Below are positions 16,938 through 22,420 of a DNA stretch of 43,538 nt, piece after piece; the stretch's first letter is position 1; each line of letters opens with the position of its first letter. This DNA comes from Lachnospiraceae bacterium (lineage in GTDB: Bacteria; Bacillota; Clostridia; Lachnospirales; Lachnospiraceae). The DNA lies in NCBI GenBank assembly GCA_017471325.1, contig JAFUUX010000060.1, positions 1 through 43,538 of the forward strand, written 5' to 3'. The notes under the pieces are model-generated. The model saw nothing but the letters and a program-made list of their open reading frames with translations. It searched no databases and had not been told where the DNA came from. The position numbers and the translations under genes are program-made.

Positions 16938-16966
16938 ATAATACGGTATTTTATGAATAATGTCAA
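16938..16966 (-). promoter_or_regulatory. Integrase promoter
   Basis: On the - strand TTGACA (16966-16961), 17-nt spacer, TATTAT (16943-16938). The -10 overlaps one arm (ACTGCATAA, 16933-16941) of an inverted repeat whose other arm is TTATGCAGT at 16890-16898. Between 16967 and 17165 I see no convincing gene or signal; a short open frame there has no ribosome binding site. Confidence 0.75.
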
Positions 16967-17165
16967 TAATGGGGAACAGGAAAGCCCCTATCACAAGGAC
17001 AGGGGTTTAACCTTAGACTATTGTCTTAAGCTTGATGCCGCTAAACGGCTTTGTAGTGCTTATTATAGATTCCACTGTCCGTTATGTCAACACATTTCAA
17101 AAAATATAACTAAAAAATATTGTCAATACAGCTTGCAAAAAGATGGAATAATCGGTTATTATTCT

Positions 17166-17256
17166 AAAAAGATAACTCTTGAAGGAATAACACTGGGTCC
17201 CACAATGGGGTAGGTCGCAAGACGGAGCATTCCCAGGTGCCTGGGGTTATCTTTTT
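17166..17256 (-). terminator. Long structured hairpin with U tracts on both sides (terminator or small RNA)
   Basis: Outer stem AAAAAGATAAC (17166-17176) with GTTATCTTTTT (17246-17256), 11 bp. Inside are CCCA-CAA-TGGG, GTC-GCAA-GAC (a GNRA tetraloop on the + strand) and CCCAGG-TG-CCTGGG. The dinD stop codon lies in the outer stem, so it can end the dinD transcript, but simple terminators do not need about 70 nt of structured interior. Confidence 0.6.
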
Positions 17257-18091
17257 AATTATCTTTTGACTTCAGAGCTTTCTTCTGCTCTTTCTCTAAC
17301 TGTTTGATGCTCTTTTCAGGAGTGGGTAAATCTTCCGGCATGGTGCCGCCAAGGTCTTTGATGGTTTGGCGAACTTTCTTACCAACCTCATAATGAGTGA
17401 GGTTTGCATTTTGCTTACCTTGCACATTTTCTCTGCGAAGTTTTTCCTCTGTCTGCGTAGCCCGGAAGAGGTTAGCGGCCAACTCAGTACTGCCCATATG
17501 ATCCAAGATGTCATCCTTTGGTTTTAGACCCTTGCGCTTTCGTATATCTCCGGCTTTGAGGCCGCCATATAATCCTTGATATCCATAATTTTGGAAGATG
17601 GCGTAATCGAGAGGTTCGATCACTCCGGCATTATGTGCGGCATCTGCCAACATAGCATTATGGCGTTTCATTTCGGCGCGGATAGCGAGGCGTTTCTGGT
17701 CTTCGGAAAGCTCATCATAATTATCAATCAATTCCTGTTGGCGAGTCTTAATGGCAAAATAGGATTGTCCGAGAGCGATAACTTCCTTGCGCGGATCACC
17801 GTTCATGACAATAAGATAACAGGCATAACGAGTAAGTTGATAATCAATAATAGTTTTATGCGTAGCACCGGCCTCTACGATTTTGCCAACCTCGGCAAAA
17901 TGGTCGGAAACTTCAGCGCCGCTGTTAATACAGGCCTCCATAGCACGAGATATGGCGTCATTGAATCTACGCCATTGAGAGTATTCCAACGCTACCTGTA
18001 GTTCCCTGGCATACCAGAACTCCTGCCCGTACTCATTGATGTGCTTGATACCCTCAAACACGGATACATTGTAGTTGCTCAGATCATTCAT
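17255..18091 (-). CDS. dinD: DNA-damage-inducible protein D (DinD) homologue
   Basis: 278 aa. The N-terminal half (about 10-120, with FWYARELQVALEYSQWRRF and YQLTRYACYLIVMNGD) is the DinD/phage-antirepressor-like domain. The C-terminal half is charged and helical and ends in a Lys-rich tail, with NLTHYEVGKKVRQTIKDLGG near the end, as in DinD. In E. coli DinD is SOS-induced and hinders RecA strand exchange. In a prophage it could tie induction to DNA damage or recombination. The start at 18091 is chosen because GAGGAGG precedes it; a second ATG seven codons earlier lacks such a site. It follows the CI-like gene by 45 nt, so it is probably expressed in the lysogen from the repressor promoter. 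Confidence 0.85.
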   Translation of the reverse strand: MNDLSNYNVSVFEGIKHINEYGQEFWYARELQVALEYSQWRRFNDAISRAMEACINSGAEVSDHFAEVGKIVEAGATHKTIIDYQLTRYACYLIVMNGDPRKEVIALGQSYFAIKTRQQELIDNYDELSEDQKRLAIRAEMKRHNAMLADAAHNAGVIEPLDYAIFQNYGYQGLYGGLKAGDIRKRKGLKPKDDILDHMGSTELAANLFRATQTEEKLRRENVQGKQNANLTHYEVGKKVRQTIKDLGGTMPEDLPTPEKSIKQLEKEQKKALKSKDN

Positions 18092-18136
18092 TTTGTTATT
18101 CCTCCTCTTCAAAGATTAACTGTGTCAAATGGTAGC

Positions 18137-18505
18137 CTATGCGTTTCTTTTGATATTTTCGTCTTTTTCAAAGTATCTGCCGCTGTCTACCAGATCGGAG
18201 GCATAATCAAGTACCTTAGCCTTCCCCTCATCATTAAGAGAATCATACTTATCCAGAAGATCCTTCCGATCCGGGGAGAGGGAGGGAGCAGGGGCAGGAG
18301 CAGATTCGGTATCTTTACCGCGCAGAGTGTTCAGATCAACATTAAAGAAGTCTGCAATCTTTTCTTCGGTCTCAAAGTCTGGTTCTCTGTTTCCAACTTC
18401 ATACATACTGATGGTAGATGGCGATAATTTTAAGCGTGCGGCAAGTTCTCTCTGCGATAATCCCATATTTTGTCTGTAATATTTCAACATATCCTTAAAT
18501 TCCAT
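18137..18505 (-). CDS. CI-like XRE repressor of the lysogeny switch
   Basis: 122 aa. Residues about 5-60 are a helix-turn-helix of the XRE/Cro-CI family (LSQRELAARLKLSPSTISMYEVGNREP). A Pro/Ala-rich hinge follows (about 68-77), then a short helical C-terminus; no peptidase domain of the LexA/CI type is present, so autocleavage is not expected. GGAGGTGA lies 7 nt before the ATG at 18505; an ATG at 18511 is too close to it. The gene is divergent from the Cro-like gene and its promoter carries an operator-like site, indicating autoregulation. Loss of repression must come from another route, such as an antirepressor or protein turnover. Confidence 0.88.
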   Translation of the reverse strand: MEFKDMLKYYRQNMGLSQRELAARLKLSPSTISMYEVGNREPDFETEEKIADFFNVDLNTLRGKDTESAPAPAPSLSPDRKDLLDKYDSLNDEGKAKVLDYASDLVDSGRYFEKDENIKRNA

Positions 18506-18529
18506 AACCATTCACCTCCGTTTTCAATA

Positions 18530-18558
18530 ATAATACACGATATGTGAATTATTTTCAA
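18530..18558 (-). promoter_or_regulatory. Repressor/dinD promoter
   Basis: On the - strand TTGAAA (18558-18553), 17-nt spacer, TATTAT (18535-18530). The operator-like CACATATCGTG (- strand) fills the last 11 nt of the spacer, touching the -10. Confidence 0.75.
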
Positions 18559-18627
18559 GGAAAAGTACACAAAAAGTGTTGACAAGCACTCACGAAACGT
18601 GTATATTGTTAAACAACACGAAACGTG
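18536..18627. promoter_or_regulatory. Operator array CACG-N3-CGTG between repressor and Cro genes
   Basis: Four 11-bp sites: CACGATATGTG (18536-18546), CACAAAAAGTG (18568-18578), CACGAAACGTG (18591-18601) and CACGAAACGTG (18617-18627). The last two are perfect palindromic half-sites around AAA; the first two are weaker matches. One lies in each promoter spacer, one just upstream of the Cro -35, one at the Cro transcription start. Confidence 0.75.
18579..18607 (+). promoter_or_regulatory. Early (Cro) promoter
   Basis: TTGACA (18579-18584), 17-nt spacer, TATATT (18602-18607). CACGAAACGTG at 18591-18601 fills the end of the spacer, so repressor binding would block RNA polymerase. Confidence 0.85.
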
Positions 18628-18654
18628 AGCAAAACATAAGGAGGTGATCAAGAA

Positions 18655-18876
18655 GTGGAAATGGATGCAACGAAGATTGGAGACGCGCTGAAGCTGCTTC
18701 GGGGCAGCAGGACACAGGAAGAAGTGGCGGATGCTCTTGGGATTAGCAAATCAGCGCTGTCAATGTATGAGCAGGGAGAGAGAATTCCAAGAGATAATAT
18801 CAAGATCAGGATTGCTGAGTATTATCACGTTCCAATCTTTGAACTTTTTTATGCCAGAAGTCAACACGAAACGTGA
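18655..18876 (+). CDS. Cro-like XRE regulator
   Basis: 73 aa, essentially one helix-turn-helix domain (RTQEEVADALGISKSALSMYEQGERIP) with a short C-terminal tail. The GTG at 18655 is chosen because AAGGAGGTGA (18638-18647) is 7 nt before it; the in-frame ATG at 18661 would be 13 nt away. It is divergent from the CI-like repressor and driven by the promoter at 18579, the classical position of Cro. The recognition helix (SKSALSMYE) resembles that of the repressor (SPSTISMYE), so both probably read the same CACG-N3-CGTG sites. A fifth such site overlaps its stop codon. Confidence 0.85.
   Translation: MEMDATKIGDALKLLRGSRTQEEVADALGISKSALSMYEQGERIPRDNIKIRIAEYYHVPIFELFYARSQHET
18865..18875. promoter_or_regulatory. 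Fifth operator copy overlapping the Cro stop codon
   Basis: CACGAAACGTG again, a perfect copy 238 nt downstream of the last promoter-proximal site, extended as AACACGAAACGTGAGC in both. It could support repressor looping or block elongation into the early genes. Confidence 0.6.
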
Positions 18877-18885
18877 GCGCTGCGC

Positions 18886-18934
18886 TGATACGATCGTATC
18901 AGATTCTTTAAAGAATGTATTGACATTCTTTAAA
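18886..18934. promoter_or_regulatory. Palindrome cluster upstream of the broken XRE gene
   Basis: TGATACGATCGTATCA (18886-18901) is a perfect 16-bp palindrome; ATTCTTTAAAGAAT (18903-18916) is a perfect 14-bp palindrome; ATTCTTTAAA recurs at 18925-18934, 22 nt later (two helical turns). A TTGACA at 18920 has no good -10 partner. Likely binding sites for a regulator other than CI/Cro. Confidence 0.45.
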
Positions 18935-18980
18935 AAACAATGATCCTCACTGGAACAAATTGCGAAAGGAGGTGAGTGGA

Positions 18981-19178
18981 ATGAAGTGGGATCAGATCAA
19001 GACCTTTGCAAAGCTGAAAGAAAAGGGGCTGACGCAGGAAAAAGTCAGCAGGAAAGCACAAATATCAAGAGGGACAATGAGCGCGGCTTTCAATTGAAAG
19101 AACTGCAAGGAGAGCACGATCAGAGCCATAGCAGAGGCTATGGAATGCCAGGTGGAAGAGATCGCGGCAGCAGGATAG
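18981..19178 (+). pseudogene. Small XRE regulator interrupted by an in-frame TGA
   Basis: ATG 18981 follows AAAGGAGGTGAG. The frame encodes a helix-turn-helix protein (LTQEKVSRKAQISRGTMSAAFN), meets TGA at 19095-19097, then continues in the same frame with KNCKESTIRAIAEAMECQVE to a TAG at 19176. The second part is the expected remainder of the domain; homologous families usually have Gly at the stop position (N-G-K), one base away (GGA to TGA). As read it gives a 38-aa truncated product. Recent nonsense mutation, sequencing error or recoding are the options; mutation is simplest. Confidence 0.65.
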
Positions 19179-19187
19179 GAGGAAGGG

Positions 19188-19592
19188 ATGGAAGAGAACA
19201 AAATGAGGGAGTGTCCGTTTTGCGGACAGAGTGCAGGGTACGATGAAAAGGAAATGCGGATTGAATGCACAAATACCAGATGCAAGGCAATTGTTTGGTT
19301 TGATTTTGATGTTCCAGGCGATGTGAATGAAGAAGAGTATATAAGCCGAGAGAATAAAGAGCGGTGGCAGAAGAGGACAGAAGATCAGTCCATCGCATCA
19401 ATGCTTTATGGATTAAGTGAGAGAAAGAGTACTGAGTTACAGTGCAGCTTATATGACATTGCGAAGTATGGCGGATTAGCCGATTCGCTGTATAAAGCGA
19501 AAAAGCTAATCCGCGAAATGCAAGAAGAACTCGACTCGGTGAATCTTAGTGAGGAACTTCTAAGAACAATTGAACGACTTGATCGTCAATGA
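19188..19592 (+). CDS. Zinc-ribbon phage protein, Lar-like N-terminus
   Basis: 134 aa. The N-terminus has CPFCG followed by CTNTRC, a four-Cys zinc ribbon like that of Lar-type restriction-alleviation proteins (CPFCG...W..N). The rest is charged and helical (about 75-134) and not recognised. The start is supported by AGGAGGAAGG upstream. The stop overlaps the next small frame (ATGA), as in many tightly packed phage early genes. Counter-restriction is possible from the N-terminus only; no direct support. Confidence 0.65.
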   Translation: MEENKMRECPFCGQSAGYDEKEMRIECTNTRCKAIVWFDFDVPGDVNEEEYISRENKERWQKRTEDQSIASMLYGLSERKSTELQCSLYDIAKYGGLADSLYKAKKLIREMQEELDSVNLSEELLRTIERLDRQ

Positions 19593-19711
19593 GCTTGGCA
19601 CCGTCAAGAAAAAGGATATCCGAAAGGGAGGACATTACGGACTCCGGCAAATATGGGGGCACTGTTATGAGAGAGGAACTGGAAGAGGCACACAGAAAGT
19701 ATGTGAAATAA
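19589..19711 (+). CDS. Small hypothetical protein, 40 aa
   Basis: Starts in a 4-nt ATGA overlap with the previous gene and encodes a charged peptide beginning MSLAPSRKR and ending in an amphipathic EELEEAHRKYVK. No separate ribosome binding site, so translation would depend on coupling. No family recognised; coding status uncertain. Confidence 0.4.
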   Translation: MSLAPSRKRISEREDITDSGKYGGTVMREELEEAHRKYVK

Positions 19712-19739
19712 CGCGGACTGGAGGAAGGAGGGGAGGCAT

Positions 19740-19982
19740 ATGCCAAAGCTAAGGAGGACAAAGGAAGAAATGACAAATATAAGATTCTCCGGTCTTGTCC
19801 GGCAGCATCTTGCAGAAAGTGGGAAACGTCAGGAAGATCTGGCAAGATCCATGGGGATGGAACAGCAGAGCCTGTCCGGAAGGCTTCTTGGAAAGACAAG
19901 CTGGAAGCTGGAGGACATGGTAAGGGCAGCGGAGGAACTTGGGTTCTCCTTCACGATAGGGGAGGACAGATGCGAGGTTTAA
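19740..19982 (+). CDS. XRE-type helix-turn-helix protein
   Basis: 80 aa. Residues about 15-75 form a helix-turn-helix (GKRQEDLARSMGMEQQSLSGRLLGKTSWKLEDMVRAAEELG). GGAGGGGAGG lies upstream of the ATG. It is the third XRE-like gene in 1.3 kb; one of its neighbours is broken. It overlaps the next gene by 13 nt. Possibly an early-gene regulator; target unknown. Confidence 0.7.
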   Translation: MPKLRRTKEEMTNIRFSGLVRQHLAESGKRQEDLARSMGMEQQSLSGRLLGKTSWKLEDMVRAAEELGFSFTIGEDRCEV

Positions 19983-20335
19983 TAGTGGCGGCGATTCTTG
20001 CCGCAGAAATGATAATTGCACCGGTGCAACACCCGGAGCCGCAGACAGTCAGGTGCACCTGTTATCTGCCGACGGGGCACCTGACGGCGGACGGAACGGA
20101 GCCGTATGAAGGGATCATTGCCAGCAGCCGGGACCACCTGGGCGATATAGCGATGCTATACACGCTCGAAGGAAATTATATCGGCATGTACGAATGCCGG
20201 GACATTGGGGGGCACTATATGCTCCGGAACGGTACCGCGATCGATGTGTACCGGGACAGCATGGAGGCCGCGCTGGAATGGGTGGAGGAGTACGGAGATT
20301 ACGTACAGGTCCTATGGATCGAAGCGGAGGGTTGA
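19970..20335 (+). CDS. Secreted 3D-domain-like protein
   Basis: 121 aa. Hydrophobic N-terminus (MRGLIVAAILAAEMIIAP) reads as a signal peptide or anchor. The remainder fits the 3D domain, named for three conserved Asp: TADGT, RDIGG and AIDVYRDS are in the right order, with a closing VQVLWI strand. 3D domains occur in cell-wall-active proteins of the double-psi beta-barrel type (MltA/RlpA-like). A secreted wall-acting protein within a phage early region is unexpected; it might alter the lysogen surface. Two Cys (CTC and YEC) could form a disulfide. Confidence 0.6.
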   Translation: MRGLIVAAILAAEMIIAPVQHPEPQTVRCTCYLPTGHLTADGTEPYEGIIASSRDHLGDIAMLYTLEGNYIGMYECRDIGGHYMLRNGTAIDVYRDSMEAALEWVEEYGDYVQVLWIEAEG

Positions 20336-20371
20336 CCATGGCAAAGCGAATATGTGAAGCAGGAGGGAAGG

Positions 20372-20617
20372 ATGAGGGAGTGCGGAAAATATAAATCCGG
20401 CCTGCCGGATGTGACACGGTACCAGAGGGCAGTGATGGAACTGGACGAATACACGCCCTATGAGGTGGTGGATTTCTACGCGGGGCAGATCCGCATGAAA
20501 TACGATGTAAGCGCCGCGTATGCCAAAAAGTTGGTGCTCAATGCCATGGCGAGAAGCAACGTGAAAAAAGGGATCATGAAGGAAGTGGAATTTTTGATGA
20601 CAGGAGGGGAAACATGA
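20372..20617 (+). CDS. Hypothetical phage protein
   Basis: 81 aa, mostly helical (RYQRAVMELDEYTPYEVV...YAKKLVLNAMARSN). ATG 20372 has AGGAGGG 5 nt upstream; an in-frame GTG at 20354 is less likely. Ends in a 4-nt overlap with the next gene. No family recognised. Confidence 0.55.
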   Translation: MRECGKYKSGLPDVTRYQRAVMELDEYTPYEVVDFYAGQIRMKYDVSAAYAKKLVLNAMARSNVKKGIMKEVEFLMTGGET

Positions 20618-20766
20618 AAATAGTGGTAGAGATCGACGTAAAAAAGATACTGATCACGGGGCTGATGGTGTTGTCTGCGGTGGTCAGTTGCAAAACAGGT
20701 CTGGGTGACGCTCTTCTGGTGATCATTCCGACGGGGCTGGCCTGCCTGGTATCAAAGGAGGTGTAA
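20614..20766 (+). CDS. Small membrane protein, 50 aa
   Basis: Begins in an ATGA overlap with the previous gene. One or two short hydrophobic segments (ILITGLMVLSAVVSC and ALLVIIPTGLACLV) form most of the protein. Probably membrane-inserted; function unknown. Confidence 0.5.
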   Translation: MKIVVEIDVKKILITGLMVLSAVVSCKTGLGDALLVIIPTGLACLVSKEV

Positions 20767-20769
20767 GAA

Positions 20770-21120
20770 ATGAAACAGGACATAGAAGAAAAAGTGGAAA
20801 TTTACAAGGCACTGCGGGATATGGTCAATCGCATGGATAGTGGCGGACTGATATATCTCGGAAAGCAGGGGGAGGGCTACACGGATCTCAGGGTGTTACT
20901 GCCGGATGAAACGGTGGAGTGGATACGCAGGGATATCATCCGGCATATGAATACGGAAACGATAGCCATCCGCCAGGAGATCAGGTTGATGTTGGATGAA
21001 GACGAAGCAGAGCAGTTGGGAATAGAGATCAAAAGCGCCGCGGAGGTTCCGCCGGAGCAGATCGGGATCCCGAAGAATGATCACCGCAGATGCGGGTGCG
21101 AGGTGGACGATGGGGAATAA
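20770..21120 (+). CDS. Hypothetical phage protein
   Basis: 116 aa, acidic and helical, with AAAGGAGGTG upstream of the ATG. A short His/Cys tail (HRRCGCEVDD) ends the protein. No family recognised; the gene overlaps the next small membrane gene by 11 nt. Confidence 0.55.
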   Translation: MKQDIEEKVEIYKALRDMVNRMDSGGLIYLGKQGEGYTDLRVLLPDETVEWIRRDIIRHMNTETIAIRQEIRLMLDEDEAEQLGIEIKSAAEVPPEQIGIPKNDHRRCGCEVDDGE

Positions 21121-21259
21121 AGGGGTAGGACTGCTGGAAGTGTTATTGATAGCGGTGCTGATCGCAATGACAGTCACCGGACTGCTGACGGGGCATTACC
21201 TGGTAGCCGGACTGGCAATAGCGATATTAGGGCTGTTCTTTATAGCGAGCACAATATAG
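21110..21259 (+). CDS. Small two-helix membrane protein, 49 aa
   Basis: Two hydrophobic segments (about 8-24 and 27-47) fill the protein. GAGGTGG precedes ATG 21110; earlier in-frame starts lie deep in the previous gene. Function unknown. Confidence 0.5.
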   Translation: MGNKGVGLLEVLLIAVLIAMTVTGLLTGHYLVAGLAIAILGLFFIASTI

Positions 21260-21269
21260 GAGGTGTGGA

Positions 21270-21686
21270 ATGGAGGGAAGGAAAAGGAATCCTACAGAAC
21301 AGGAGGTCAGGTCTTGGCTCATAAAGGATATCACGGACAGGCTGACAGCCGCCGCAAACTTCGCCATGCAGGGGCGGTACCGGGCGGCTGTCAGTAAAAA
21401 AGATACAGCAGATGCCCTGATCATATTCGGATCAGTGCACGGATTTTTGGAGGAGGCGGACCGCAGGGTATTTTACGGAACCAGAGCCGAAAAAGGAAAA
21501 GATGATGCCATCCCTGGGATCTTCCCGGAGGAACTGGAGGCGAAGGCAAGGAAGATGATCGACTGGGATCAGATACAGTCTGAGGTGGACAGGCGCATGG
21601 GAAACCTGATCGAGCGGCTTCCGGAACGATGCACCAGAGAGCAGGTGCTGGAAATCTACCGGAAAATGCCAAAGAGGGACAAGTGA
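21270..21686 (+). CDS. Hypothetical phage protein
   Basis: 138 aa, helical and charged, no motif recognised. AGGAGGTG lies just upstream of the ATG. The stop TGA overlaps the start of the next gene (TGATG), so the two are translationally coupled. Confidence 0.6.
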   Translation: MEGRKRNPTEQEVRSWLIKDITDRLTAAANFAMQGRYRAAVSKKDTADALIIFGSVHGFLEEADRRVFYGTRAEKGKDDAIPGIFPEELEAKARKMIDWDQIQSEVDRRMGNLIERLPERCTREQVLEIYRKMPKRDK

Positions 21687-21913
21687 TGTCATATTCATAC
21701 ACCATAGAAGAACGCCTGGGAGTGCTGTCCGACGACGGCAGATACACAGTTGAAGTGAACATGATCGCTCACAACGGCGCTAGGCCGAAACTGGATATCA
21801 GGAAGTGGGACAGGAAAGAGGGTAAGATGCTGAAAGGGATAGCACTGAACAGGGAAGAAACAGAGAAACTGGAAGAGATCCTGCAGGAAGTAAGCAGGGC
21901 AGATTTCAGATAA
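21686..21913 (+). CDS. YdbC/PC4-like single-strand nucleic-acid-binding protein
   Basis: 75 aa. The block PKLDIRKWDRKEGKMLKGIALNREE followed by a Glu-rich helix matches the PC4/YdbC fold (curved beta sheet plus helix), known to bind single-stranded DNA. In the absence of a recognisable SSB in this prophage it may serve replication or transcription of early genes. Coupled to the upstream gene by TGATG. Family call from the beta-sheet and helix pattern, not from a search. Confidence 0.6.
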   Translation: MSYSYTIEERLGVLSDDGRYTVEVNMIAHNGARPKLDIRKWDRKEGKMLKGIALNREETEKLEEILQEVSRADFR

Positions 21914-21932
21914 CAGAAAGGGGAACGGACAC

Positions 21933-22418
21933 ATGTTTGATAAATTTGGGGAATTTGACAGCTTTGAAGAACTGAACAAAGCGGCAGAAGGACAGAAGGA
22001 AGAGGGCGATATGGAAGCCCTGAAAGAACTGGCCAAAGAGAACGGGATAGATGAAATAGATGCGCTGGACTACATCGACGGGGTATCGGGTGAACTCTGC
22101 ACATCACTCACGGCGGCACTGGGAAAGCTGCAGATCGAGGAAGAAGACATGAAGCCGTCCGAGATCGTAAAGGACTGGCTTGATTATATCAGATCCTACG
22201 CCATGGAGAATAAACATATGCAGCGGGCAGTGCGCAAGAAGGGCAAGAGCATGATCGGGTGCGTAGGCGCGATCCTGAAGTGGTCGTACACGCAGAAGTA
22301 CAGCGTGGACAGCCGGATCGTGAAGGCATCCGGGATAAGCGCAAGCAGGGTAGAGATGGGAATCCCGGGCATGGCAACGGCAAAAAAGATCATCCGGGAA
22401 TACTACATGGAGGGCTGA
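21933..22418 (+). CDS. PcfK-position protein, possible AcrIIA9-like family member
   Basis: 161 aa, acidic, helical. The second half (residues about 70-161, with AVRKKGKSMIGCVGAILKW and IPGMATAKKIIREYYMEG) recalls the PcfK-like layout of a helical domain ending in a helix before the last Tyr-Tyr. The gene stands 2 nt before pcfJ, the usual place of pcfK in conjugative plasmids and phages. PcfK-like proteins include AcrIIA9, a Cas9 inhibitor, so an anti-CRISPR or plasmid-type function is conceivable. The similarity is weak by eye and needs a profile search; treat function as unknown. Confidence 0.4.
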   Translation: MFDKFGEFDSFEELNKAAEGQKEEGDMEALKELAKENGIDEIDALDYIDGVSGELCTSLTAALGKLQIEEEDMKPSEIVKDWLDYIRSYAMENKHMQRAVRKKGKSMIGCVGAILKWSYTQKYSVDSRIVKASGISASRVEMGIPGMATAKKIIREYYMEG

Positions 22419-22420
22419 TC

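Noticed and set aside
16953..17213. 86-codon + frame between the integrase promoter and the structured hairpin
   Set aside because: No ribosome binding site, runs into the hairpin, composition unlike a protein.
19095..19097. TGA read as Gly, Trp or selenocysteine
   Set aside because: All other genes in the window use TGA as an ordinary stop and no selenocysteine element is seen; mutation is simpler.
20338..20394. 18-codon frame starting MAKRICEAGG
   Set aside because: Very short and overlapping a better supported gene with a ribosome binding site at 20361.
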